Assembly (NCBI GenBank): GCA_013821605.1
Contig: JACDGP010000012.1
Coordinates: 1-64,000, forward strand
DNA from: Herpetosiphonaceae bacterium
GTDB taxonomy: Bacteria > Chloroflexota > Chloroflexia > Chloroflexales > Kallotenuaceae
Reading direction: 5' to 3'
DNA: 64,000 nt
The notes below the pieces were generated by a model. That model was given only the letters and a program-made list of their open reading frames with translations. It searched no databases and was not told where the DNA came from. Each line of letters opens with the position of its first letter. The first letter of the stretch is position 1. This document shows, piece by piece, positions 1-8,126 of the stretch. The position numbers and the translations under genes are program-made.

Positions 1-1
1 C

Positions 2-439
2 GCCACACTAGGCCGGATCGTCTTTAGCGACCCAGCCAAGCTCCAGCAGCTCGAAGCGATTGTGCATCCGGCCACACGCGCCGCAATTCATAGCTGGCTG
101 GCGGGTCTAGATCAAGCGGCAGATCGTGGTACAGAGGCTAAGGTAGCCGCCGTGGACGCGATCAAACTGATCGAAAGCGACTGGCCGCGCTTCTGCGATG
201 CCGTTTGGGTGGTCCGGTGCGATCTCGCGCAACAGCTGGAGCGTTTAATCAAACGGCGCGATATGGCTCGCGCCGACGCCGAGCAACGCATCGCCGCCCA
301 GTCACCCCAGCAAGCCAAGATCGCCGTCGCAGACGTCGTGATCGATAACAGCGGTACCTTAGCCGCGACTAGGCAGCAGGTGCAAACAGCATGGGCTGCG
401 ATGAAATCGGGAAAACAGACCTTACCGCCGCACGGTTGA
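2..439 (+). CDS. coaE: Dephospho-CoA kinase, C-terminal part (5' end outside the window)
   Basis: CoaE phosphorylates dephospho-CoA in the last step of coenzyme A synthesis, in the cytosol. The frame is open from base 2 and reads LGRIVFSDPAKLQQLEAIVHP, the typical CoaE segment ahead of the lid region, so the gene starts before the window; the GTG at base 62 is internal. Downstream come the DRGTEAKVAAVDAIKLIESD stretch, the WVVRCDLAQQLERLIKRR stretch and a final DVVIDNSG motif, all in normal CoaE order. The P-loop is missing only because it lies upstream. The gene runs tail to tail into the next gene, and the two coding ends overlap by 18 bases. Confidence 0.93.
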   Translation, partial: ATLGRIVFSDPAKLQQLEAIVHPATRAAIHSWLAGLDQAADRGTEAKVAAVDAIKLIESDWPRFCDAVWVVRCDLAQQLERLIKRRDMARADAEQRIAAQSPQQAKIAVADVVIDNSGTLAATRQQVQTAWAAMKSGKQTLPPHG

Positions 440-1201
440 CGCGATCAATCTTGCTACCTCGCCAGACTGGCCTGAGCCGTATTTGGCCTCCGAGTCTTTG
501 CCCTCGGGATTAAAGAAGCGATGGCAAGAGATATAGATGCCGTCACCGACCGGTTCGGCATATGCCTCAGCAAACAAATTTTGGATCTTGGCCACTTTGT
601 TGGCACCGAGATAACTCCGGCTCACGAAAAAGTCCTGGAAAGCATAGCTCCGCGCGTCCCTTCGTAAATCCTCGGGACACTCAAGACCATATTCGGTAGT
701 TATAGCGGCATATGCTGGCGCTAACGCCTCAACGAGGAGCCGAAAGCGCTCGTAGGTCTGCTGGCCCACCTTGCGCGCTTGACCGGCATGCGTCTTGGGA
801 AAGGTGCCGCTAAACAACTCGCCCTCGGTCCAAATCGCCACCGGATGGTGGTCGACACTTGCTGCTTCGTCCGAAATACTCTCGTAGGTCACGATCTCGG
901 CAACGTCTGCTATGGCACCGGTCGCACCACCCATAGAGACTTGCAACAAGCGCGTATTGGGATCGGAAGTCCAACGCGTGAGCGCCTCGCTATTCTCCAA
1001 CGGTAAAGGTTCGCGTAGCTCATCACTAAGGGAGCCGAAGGGCTGATCTCGCAGCCCTACTCCCTTATGTGCCTTACCCTCCCCCGTAAACGTCGCTCCG
1101 AACCCCACCAGTGTTGTAACCAGTTGGGTAAATGCTTCCCTTCCTGTTCGGTCTGCAAAGTAAAAGCTGAGTTCCAGAAATGGTGGATCAGGCTGTCTCA
1201 T
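422..1201 (-). CDS. Probable immunity protein for the adjacent toxin gene
   Basis: A 259-residue soluble protein that I do not recognise by family. It has no signal peptide and no membrane segment. Its start codon overlaps the end of the upstream toxin-like gene by 4 bases, so the two are almost certainly co-transcribed and translationally coupled. A small-to-medium cytosolic protein directly behind a gene with a variable C-terminal domain is the usual position of an immunity protein in polymorphic toxin loci, and this is the basis of the call. The segments SFYFADRTGREAF and GIYISCHRFFNPEGKDS look like globular alpha/beta sequence. The function is inferred from context only. Confidence 0.5.
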   Translation of the reverse strand: MRQPDPPFLELSFYFADRTGREAFTQLVTTLVGFGATFTGEGKAHKGVGLRDQPFGSLSDELREPLPLENSEALTRWTSDPNTRLLQVSMGGATGAIADVAEIVTYESISDEAASVDHHPVAIWTEGELFSGTFPKTHAGQARKVGQQTYERFRLLVEALAPAYAAITTEYGLECPEDLRRDARSYAFQDFFVSRSYLGANKVAKIQNLFAEAYAEPVGDGIYISCHRFFNPEGKDSEAKYGSGQSGEVARLIASTVRR

Positions 1202-2298
1202 TTAATGTGACCCAACAGTCGTAACATCGCCGCAAGTTGACCTTGATTGGGCACGAACGCCGTTGCCAGTTCGCCGGCGCGGGGACCGTCCTTGAAGAAC
1301 TGTACCACGAACCATTTGCCATCGATCCGCGCTAGATGTGCAGTCGTTTTCGCGGCGCCAGTGCTCCAATCAAAGACTTCACTGCTTTGTGCAGCCCGTT
1401 CGATCAACGCTTGCCACTGTGGCAAATACGTCGACCCGGGCACCTCGCGCCCAAACCATTGCGCTGCATGTTCACTAAACGAATGTTCAAGCCCACGTGT
1501 ACCCGCGATTTTGCCTAATGGGCAATTAGCTAAGGGGATCGCAAGCCCCGCAACACGACCTGTGGGTATGCCGAAGCCAACGCAGGGTATATAGCGCCCC
1601 ACTTTGCCAACATCGTCCAAGCCGTCCCCGGTCTTGCTCGCCACACGCGTGCCATCCACCAGCACCTCGTCAACCTTGGCTAACTTGCCAAGCTTATCGA
1701 GCCCGTGGTCGGCCACAACGAACGAGGCAATATCGAAGCTTACGCGTCCGGCTGCTTCGCCATAGTTGCCCGATTTCCAGGCATCCACAGCCGGGGCAAT
1801 AAAGCTCTTCCCCATCGCAAGCAAGGTACCACCTGGGTCTCGCTTAAAGGCGTCGATCAATGCACCGTATTTGTCGCGCGTCGCTTGGTCACCCATCGCC
1901 AGCTTGACGCCGTCGCTACCGAGCGTCCATAAGCCCTTGACCGTGTCAACCGCCCCTTCACCGAAGCCCTTGAAAAAGCCCCCCACCTGGCACCAACCAT
2001 CGCAGTGATGATCCTGCTTTGCTTGGTCGCCATTCGTTGAGCTACCTCCACTGGCTCCATTTCCGCCGGTCGTGCTCGCACCACCACCGTTACAGCTCCC
2101 ACTGCCACCACTAATGGCACCAATGACACAGTTAAAGGCGTGGTCGACTTGACCGGTAAACGAGCTGCGTAGGAGCACAAGTGCGCCGATCAGAGCAACC
2201 GTGAGAAGGGCGACTGCTGCCGCCTGTGCGACACTGCTGCCCCATTCCTCACTCCATCCCTTCGGTACACTGACGTGCTTGATTCGCGCTCGTGACAT
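1198..2298 (-). CDS. Membrane-anchored polymorphic toxin-like protein with Flp-pilin-like N-terminus
   Basis: A 366-residue protein. The ATG at 2298 is preferred over upstream starts because GAGG lies 8 bases before it. Residues 1-20 are basic and tryptophan-rich, followed by one hydrophobic segment (about residues 21-43, AAAVALLTVALIGALVLL) that resembles Flp/Tad pilin-like anchors. A Gly/Ser linker follows, then a pre-toxin-like region (KGFGEGAVDTVKGLWTLG and GEAAGRVSFDIASFVV). The last 100 residues form a compact domain with SFSEHAAQWFG, a TTAHLARIDGKWFVVQFF strand pair and a final GELATAFVPNQGQ. This resembles small RNase-type toxin tips, but I cannot name the family. The following gene is its likely immunity partner. 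Expected to act outside the producing cell or at its surface (inference). Confidence 0.55.
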   Translation of the reverse strand: MSRARIKHVSVPKGWSEEWGSSVAQAAAVALLTVALIGALVLLRSSFTGQVDHAFNCVIGAISGGSGSCNGGGASTTGGNGASGGSSTNGDQAKQDHHCDGWCQVGGFFKGFGEGAVDTVKGLWTLGSDGVKLAMGDQATRDKYGALIDAFKRDPGGTLLAMGKSFIAPAVDAWKSGNYGEAAGRVSFDIASFVVADHGLDKLGKLAKVDEVLVDGTRVASKTGDGLDDVGKVGRYIPCVGFGIPTGRVAGLAIPLANCPLGKIAGTRGLEHSFSEHAAQWFGREVPGSTYLPQWQALIERAAQSSEVFDWSTGAAKTTAHLARIDGKWFVVQFFKDGPRAGELATAFVPNQGQLAAMLRLLGHIK

Positions 2299-2455
2299 TC
2301 CCCTGGCCTCTCTATCTTTGTTGGCTATCATGTGTCGATTGCTACCATAATCATCTAGCCTACTTTGATAAGATACTATGGTATGCAATCAGAGATAAGT
2401 AATCAAGGGGAGTGTGTCACAAAAGTGTAAACGTTTCGCATTACTCCATAAACAT

Positions 2456-2487
2456 AAACGAGCAGGGCTTAGAAGCTCGGCTCGTTT
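2456..2487 (-). terminator. Hairpin downstream of nuoN, likely terminator of the complex I operon
   Basis: AAACGAGC and GCTCGTTT form perfect 8-base arms with a 16-base loop. On the minus strand the right arm is followed by a T-rich stretch (ATGTTTATGG). It lies about 25 bases past the nuoN stop and before the 5' region of the toxin gene, which fits termination of the long nuo transcript. Confidence 0.5.
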
Positions 2488-2510
2488 ACTGCATCAACCC
2501 ACAGAAGCCG

Positions 2511-4214
2511 TTACGGGGCCGGCTGATCGTTCGGGTCGCCGGGGTCGACAGAGGCGGGAGCGCCCGGTTGTGCTGCCCCGCCGGATGTACCAGCGGTAGT
2601 GGTTCCGGCGAGATGTGTAGTTGTACCGATAGCCGGCAAAAAGACCTGCGGGGCCAGACCCAACGCCAGCACGAGCAAGGCTGTGACGATCAGCGAGAAA
2701 TTCATGCCGCCGGGCACGCTGATCTTGCGGTCGTCGAGCGGCTCGGTAAAGAACATGGCCTTGAGCAGGCGCAGATAGTAGTACAGACTAATGATCGTGT
2801 TGAACAGTGCTAGGATTACCAACCAGGTCGCGCCGCTTTCCCAGCCGGCCTGGAAGACAAAGAACTTGGCCCAGAAGCCGCTGAGTGGCGGGATGCCGGC
2901 CAGCGACAGAATAAAGAAGACGAAAACGGCGGCCAGCGGTTGATTGCGGCGATGGAGGCCGTACATATCACTCAGGTCATCGCCGCCCACCACGCGGCTC
3001 ACGGCTGCTAGTGCACCGAAGGCACCCAGATTGGTGACGGTATAGGCGATCAGGTAGTAGATCAGCGAGGTCATGCCGAAATCGCTGAAATTACCGGTGC
3101 CCTTGCTGTAGACTGCCGTCAGACCAATTAGCAAAAAGCCGGCATGCGCAATCGAAGAGTAAGCCAGCATGCGCTTGACATTGCTTTGGGTGATGGCGGC
3201 GAGATTGCCCAGCGTCATCGTGAGCGCGGCGATGATCGCTAAGATGCTAGCCCAGCCACCGAAACTGCCTTCCACGGCTGCCGAACCGGCCAAAGGCTTA
3301 AAGGCCATGATCATGATCCGCGCCAGCATCAAGAAACCCGCCGTCTTGGAGGCCGTCGACAAAAAGGCTGTGACCGGTGTAGGCGCACCTTGGTAGACGT
3401 CGGGCGACCAGGAGTGGAACGGTACGACCGCCAGCTTATAGCCCATGCCCGCGATGATGAAGATTAAGGAGAGCAGCAAGATGGGCGAAAGGCCGTTGCG
3501 CGTCATAACGAGGACAATCGTGGAGAAACTGGTCGGGTTAGCCGCACCACTGCTGGCCGTGTAGCCATACAACAGGCTCAAGCCATAGAGTAAGATGCCG
3601 GAAGAGAGTGCCCCGAAAATGTAATACTTGATGCCTGCTTCAGACGATTTGGCTTCGCGCTTGAAGTAGCCGGCCATGATATATAACGAGACCGAAGCCA
3701 ACTCCAGCGACAGGTACAGTGTAATCAATTCCCCAGCACCGGCCATGAAGTCCATGCCGATGGTCGCAAAGACCAGCAGGCCAAAGAACTCGGCGGGGTT
3801 GTCGGCGTGGGCATAGTCCTGGGCCAATAATGCTGTAATAAAGGCCGAGCCGATAAAGATCAGGCGCCCGATCATCAAGAGGGGATCGACTAGTAGTGCG
3901 CCGTTGAGCAGAATGTTGTTGCCCGGCTGGTTGACACTTTGCAGATTGCGCAACAACCGTATCGCAGTACCGCCGATGCCACTCCCGACCGCATCTGCAG
4001 GATCAACGAGCCGGTTGATCAAGAAGCCGCCTTGCAGCATGACGACAATGAACACCAAGGCCAGGCCCAGTGCCGTAGTGCTGGCTGCGTCGCGGAAGCG
4101 CTGTTCTTCGCTTGCGTTGCCCGCAAACAAATCCCCGACCACGACCAGCACTGCCAGCAACGCCAGCATGAGTTCGGGCAATAGTTTCAGGACATCAGGA
4201 AAAGCAAATTGCAC
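2511..4214 (-). CDS. nuoN: NADH-quinone oxidoreductase subunit N
   Basis: Antiporter-like proton-pumping membrane subunit of respiratory complex I. The 567 residues are about 14 hydrophobic segments plus a hydrophilic tail. The TM7 lysine is in GMGYKLAVVPFHSWSPDVY and the TM8 lysine in STASKTAGF; NVKRMLAYSSIAHAGFLLIG is the family signature. The start is GTG with GGAG 6 bases before it. The C-terminus carries about 40 extra residues rich in Gly, Ala, Thr and Pro, ending GDPNDQPAP, beyond the last membrane helix. It is the last nuo gene of the operon, separated from the nuoM genes by an inserted Uma2-type gene. Confidence 0.95.
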   Translation of the reverse strand: MQFAFPDVLKLLPELMLALLAVLVVVGDLFAGNASEEQRFRDAASTTALGLALVFIVVMLQGGFLINRLVDPADAVGSGIGGTAIRLLRNLQSVNQPGNNILLNGALLVDPLLMIGRLIFIGSAFITALLAQDYAHADNPAEFFGLLVFATIGMDFMAGAGELITLYLSLELASVSLYIMAGYFKREAKSSEAGIKYYIFGALSSGILLYGLSLLYGYTASSGAANPTSFSTIVLVMTRNGLSPILLLSLIFIIAGMGYKLAVVPFHSWSPDVYQGAPTPVTAFLSTASKTAGFLMLARIMIMAFKPLAGSAAVEGSFGGWASILAIIAALTMTLGNLAAITQSNVKRMLAYSSIAHAGFLLIGLTAVYSKGTGNFSDFGMTSLIYYLIAYTVTNLGAFGALAAVSRVVGGDDLSDMYGLHRRNQPLAAVFVFFILSLAGIPPLSGFWAKFFVFQAGWESGATWLVILALFNTIISLYYYLRLLKAMFFTEPLDDRKISVPGGMNFSLIVTALLVLALGLAPQVFLPAIGTTTHLAGTTTAGTSGGAAQPGAPASVDPGDPNDQPAP

Positions 4215-4257
4215 AAGTCACTCCAAAAGTTCGCCGATAGTATTCCCTCATCGGCGT

Positions 4258-4824
4258 TTAGCTCCAAATCTTAGTGAGCGCGCACGAAAAACCAGGCAAC
4301 AAGGGTGAAGCGAGCTCATCATCTTGCAGTAAGGTCTGGGCCAGTTTGAGACTGCCTCGTTCTCGCCGGTAAACGGTAAGTTGCTGGAGGCGACCATCTA
4401 CCAGCCAATATTCTTGGACACCCTGCAAACTATAGAGTTTAAGTTTGGCTTGTCGATCGCGCGCCTCATTTTGTGGACCGGGCGATACTACCTCTACCAC
4501 CAGCTCGGGTGCGCCCATCAGATGGCCCGCCTGATCGAGCAGCGCCGCTAGCCGCTCATTGCTTGCCCAGGCTACATCGGGCACGACATTATCCGCATCG
4601 CTGAAGATAATACCGGGCGTTACACTGGCCTGTCCAAGTTCACTCAACTGTGACCAGGCACGCAACTCAGCATATAGGTTGCCACAAATTTGTTGGTGAT
4701 GCCAGTGCGGCTGGCGTGACATATATAGGTCTCCGTCAATGATTTCATAGCGGGTGCCATTATCGGGCAAGAGTTCGAGATCCGCCGTAGTCCACTGTAC
4801 TCGCTCAGTTGTAAGGTCGCTCAC
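4258..4824 (-). CDS. Uma2 family (DUF820) putative endonuclease
   Basis: A 188-residue protein of the Uma2/DUF820 family, a restriction-endonuclease-like fold common in cyanobacteria and Chloroflexi whose cellular role is unclear. Seen here: TTADLELLPDNGTRYEIIDG at the N-terminus, VVPDVAW holding the putative catalytic Asp, ELVVEVVSPG holding the Glu, and DRQAKLKLYSLQGVQEYWLV with the lysine and the conserved YWLVD ending. GTG start with a strong AGGAGG 5 bases upstream. It sits inside the complex I operon between nuoM and nuoN on the same strand, so it should be co-transcribed although it has no known link to respiration. Confidence 0.88.
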   Translation of the reverse strand: MSDLTTERVQWTTADLELLPDNGTRYEIIDGDLYMSRQPHWHHQQICGNLYAELRAWSQLSELGQASVTPGIIFSDADNVVPDVAWASNERLAALLDQAGHLMGAPELVVEVVSPGPQNEARDRQAKLKLYSLQGVQEYWLVDGRLQQLTVYRRERGSLKLAQTLLQDDELASPLLPGFSCALTKIWS

Positions 4825-4862
4825 GACAGCCTCCTGTGGCTCGTCACGCTTAACGTACCACG

Positions 4863-6401
4863 TTATTTAACTAGGAACGGCACTGGATTACCGAACTGCT
4901 GGACAACCTGGCTGGCTCCATTCAAGCGCTGCACAATCGGCGTAACGCTGGCATTAATCATCGGATGGCTCAGGTCAGGGAAGATGCCAAAGGCGATGAT
5001 CAACGTCGACAAGATGGCACCTGCCGTATATTCTTGCCAGGTGAGCCGGGGTAAACGCCGGAACTCGGGATTACGAATCTCACCGAAGAAGACCTGGCGC
5101 GTGACACGCAGAATATAGGCCGCCGTGATCGGGATCGAGAGCGCCGCAATGATCGCGATGACCGGAAAGCGCTGCCACAACCCGACGAAAATATTGAACT
5201 CGGCGAAGAAGCCCGCGAAGCCGGGCATACCCATTGATGAGAAGCCGCCAATGATCAACATGATCGCGGCGAAGGGCATGACCTGCGCCAGACCACCCAG
5301 TTCGGGCAGTTGGCGGGTGTGGGTGCGTTCATAGACCATACGGCCGACGACTGCAAAGAACAGACCGGTCATAATGCCATGCGCGAACATTTGCAGCACC
5401 GCACCGTTGATGCCGGTTTGGTTCATGGTCGATAAAGCCATGACGACCAAACCCATGTGCGATACCGACGAATAGCCGATCACATATTTAAAGTCGCGCT
5501 GGGCCATCGCGATAGTCGCGCCATAGACGACGTTGAGTAAGGTCAGTCCCACGATCACCGGGGCCCAGAACTGCGCGCCGACCGGCATCAGCCACATCGC
5601 AACCCGCAAACAGCCATACGCGCCGAGCTTCATCAAGACGCCGGCATGGATCATTGAGACAGCGGTAGGTGCGGCGACATGACCTGTCGGCGACCAGGTA
5701 TGGAACGGGAACATTCCGGCCAGCACCGCAAAGCCCAGGAACATCGGCATGAAGAAGGCGAATTGGAAGTTGCGGCTGAAGGTGGCCGTATTGGCCATCG
5801 CAATCAGGTCGAAGGTTCGGCCACCGGCGAAATAAACTGCCAGCATCCCAATCAGGACAAAGACCGAGCCGACCATCAGGTACAACGTCAGCTTCATCGC
5901 GCCGTATTCTTTGCGCGTGGAGCCCCAGATACCGATGAGCAGATACATCGGTAGCACAGCTAGCTCGTAGTATACGAACAGCAGGAACAGATCGAGCGAC
6001 AGAAAGACGCCGAAGACACCCACCACCAGCAGTAGCAGCAGGACATAATACTCTTTGACACGCTCATTGATGCTCCAGGAGATCAATGAGCCTGTGAACA
6101 TGATCACACCGGTCAGCAGGAGCATCGGCAACGAAATGCCATCGACGCCCAGGAAATAGCTGATGCCGAATTGTGGTACCCATGGTAGCCGCTCAACGAA
6201 CTGTAAGGTACCATCAGGTTTATATGACGCGTAAACCAGGACGCTCAACACGAGCGAGATCAGTGATGCCCCGGCCGCCGTCCAGCGCATACCATTCTTC
6301 CAGCTACCCGGCAGGACGGCGATAATGAGCGCGCCGATCAGCAGCGACAGCCAGATCATGCTCAGATACGGAATGCCCGTTGGCAAAGTGAACAAGTTCA
6401 T
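4863..6401 (-). CDS. nuoM: NADH-quinone oxidoreductase subunit M, second copy
   Basis: Antiporter-like subunit of complex I, 512 residues. The ATG at 6401 is chosen over an upstream in-frame GTG-type start because GAGGAA lies just before it and the upstream codons run into the preceding nuoM stop. Signatures: FVYYELAVLPMYLLIG with the TM5 glutamate, VLMKLGAYG with the TM8 lysine, RDFKYVIGYSSVSHMGLV, and GFFAEFNIF with the TM12 glutamate. The TM7 segment reads GFAVLAGMFPFHTWSPTGHV. The usual lysine before PFHTW is leucine here, unlike in the neighbouring nuoM. It is the NuoN-proximal member of a tandem nuoM pair. Confidence 0.93.
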   Translation of the reverse strand: MNLFTLPTGIPYLSMIWLSLLIGALIIAVLPGSWKNGMRWTAAGASLISLVLSVLVYASYKPDGTLQFVERLPWVPQFGISYFLGVDGISLPMLLLTGVIMFTGSLISWSINERVKEYYVLLLLLVVGVFGVFLSLDLFLLFVYYELAVLPMYLLIGIWGSTRKEYGAMKLTLYLMVGSVFVLIGMLAVYFAGGRTFDLIAMANTATFSRNFQFAFFMPMFLGFAVLAGMFPFHTWSPTGHVAAPTAVSMIHAGVLMKLGAYGCLRVAMWLMPVGAQFWAPVIVGLTLLNVVYGATIAMAQRDFKYVIGYSSVSHMGLVVMALSTMNQTGINGAVLQMFAHGIMTGLFFAVVGRMVYERTHTRQLPELGGLAQVMPFAAIMLIIGGFSSMGMPGFAGFFAEFNIFVGLWQRFPVIAIIAALSIPITAAYILRVTRQVFFGEIRNPEFRRLPRLTWQEYTAGAILSTLIIAFGIFPDLSHPMINASVTPIVQRLNGASQVVQQFGNPVPFLVK

Positions 6402-6417
6402 GCGGTTCCTCGGTACG

Positions 6418-8106
6418 TTACGTATGGCTAAAGAATTGCACCAGGGCAATGGCCGTCGAGTTTGCGATGCGCATCAGTGGTAGCGGGTAGATGCCCCAGA
6501 CGATTAGCAGTGCCAACAAGGGCAGCACCACGCCCCATTCGCGCAAGGTAAGGTCGGGTATGCCTCGCCAACGCTCGTTGACCGGGCCACTAAAAATGCG
6601 TTGGTACATCAGCAGCAAGGCGAGGGCCGAAATCACCAGTCCCAGCATGGCGAAGATCGTCAGTAGCGGCAAGGTCGTCCAAGTGCCGCGGAAGATAAAG
6701 AACTCGCCCACAAAGCCGGCCATCCCTGGCAAACCTAAGTTGGCGAACATCGCTACGCCCATGGCCCCGGCGAAGACCGGGATCAGGGTGCGCAACCCGC
6801 CAAAGTCGGGCAAGCGGTAGCTACCGGTGCGTTCTGCCAGAATGCCAGCCAGAAAGAAAAGCGCCCCGGTCGATAGACCGTGCGCCACCATTTGCATGAC
6901 GGCCCCATTGATCGCCGTCGCACGGCTGTCGACATTCGCCAGCCCTGCCGCACCGGCGGCAGCGATGGCCAGCATGACATAGCCCATGTGGTTGATCGAC
7001 AGATACGAGATCAAGCGCTTAACATCGGCATCGCGCTGGTTATATGCTACCCAGGCTCCAATAATAATAGAGGCAAAGGCCAGGAAGCCGAGGATCGAGG
7101 CATAGCGCTGCATTTGGGCCGGGAACAGCGGCAACATCAGTCGCAGCATGGCGTACGCGCCCATCTTGGTCAGAACGGAAGAGATCAGCATCGACCCGGC
7201 CGTGGGTGCTTCGCTATAGGCGTCGGGCAACCAGGTATGGAACGGCCATACGGCCAGCTTCACGGCCAGCGCCACGAAAACGGCCCAGAAGATGCCGCTC
7301 ATCATGCCGAAGGCACTCGCGCCGCCTAGCAATTCGGTAAAGCGTAGGCTACTGAAATAGGTATAAACAATGGTTTGGAGATCGCCGCGGAAGTTGCCGG
7401 CGGTCGCATTAATCTGGACGGGTAAGCCCTGCGCCAGCCGCGTCAATTCCACAATATCGAAGGTCCCCCGCCCCGCCTGGCTCGTTGCCAGATACAGAAA
7501 CTCGAAGCCCAACAGCATGCCGACCGAGCCGGCCATCGTATACACAAAGAATTTGAAGGAAGCGTAGCGCCGGTTTTCACGACCCCAGACCGAGATCAGA
7601 TAATAGCCGGGGATCAGGCTGACTTCCCAAAAGATAAAGAACAAGAAGAAGTTGAGCGACAAAAAGACACCCAGCATCGCGGTTTCCATCAGCAGCAGCA
7701 ACGCCAGAAAATAGCGCGGTCGGAACTGCAGATTAAAGGAGGCCAGGATGCAAACGGGTGTCATAATCGTGCACAGCAGCACCAACGGCAGTGAGATGCC
7801 GTCCAGCCCCAGAAAATACTGCACGCCCAGGACTGAGACCCAATTCAGTCGCTCAGGAAACTCATAGACCTGTTGCAGACCGTTATCGACCCGCGTGCCC
7901 TGGAATTGGGTGGCCAGCAAGATCGCAATGCCGAGTGGCGCTAGGCTAAGGGCAAAGGCACCCCATTTATTGGTGCGCGCATCCCCTCTTTCTGGCCAAA
8001 GCGCCGTCAGGAGTGCGCCAATCAGCGGCAGAAAGATCAGCAGGCTAAGCCATGGGATGCTATGGAGCGCGTCATTGGAGAATGCCAGATAGTTGGTGTT
8101 CAGCAT
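6418..8106 (-). CDS. nuoM: NADH-quinone oxidoreductase subunit M, first copy
   Basis: Antiporter-like subunit of complex I, about 562 residues. The ATG at 8106 has GAGG 9 bases upstream; the ATG at 8121 has no usable spacing. Signatures: FFIFWEVSLIPGYYLISVWG (TM5 glutamate), VALAVKLAVWPFHTWLPDAY (TM7 lysine present), SSVLTKMGAYAMLR (TM8 lysine), ADVKRLISYLSINHMGYVML and AGFVGEFFIF (TM12 glutamate). This copy keeps the full set of charged residues of the proton channel. It follows nuoL by 20 bases and precedes the second nuoM by 16 bases. The two copies differ clearly, so this is an old paralogue pair and not a recent duplication. Confidence 0.93.
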   Translation of the reverse strand: MLNTNYLAFSNDALHSIPWLSLLIFLPLIGALLTALWPERGDARTNKWGAFALSLAPLGIAILLATQFQGTRVDNGLQQVYEFPERLNWVSVLGVQYFLGLDGISLPLVLLCTIMTPVCILASFNLQFRPRYFLALLLLMETAMLGVFLSLNFFLFFIFWEVSLIPGYYLISVWGRENRRYASFKFFVYTMAGSVGMLLGFEFLYLATSQAGRGTFDIVELTRLAQGLPVQINATAGNFRGDLQTIVYTYFSSLRFTELLGGASAFGMMSGIFWAVFVALAVKLAVWPFHTWLPDAYSEAPTAGSMLISSVLTKMGAYAMLRLMLPLFPAQMQRYASILGFLAFASIIIGAWVAYNQRDADVKRLISYLSINHMGYVMLAIAAAGAAGLANVDSRATAINGAVMQMVAHGLSTGALFFLAGILAERTGSYRLPDFGGLRTLIPVFAGAMGVAMFANLGLPGMAGFVGEFFIFRGTWTTLPLLTIFAMLGLVISALALLLMYQRIFSGPVNERWRGIPDLTLREWGVVLPLLALLIVWGIYPLPLMRIANSTAIALVQFFSHT

Positions 8107-8126
8107 AGTGGACGGCCTCATCTCCC

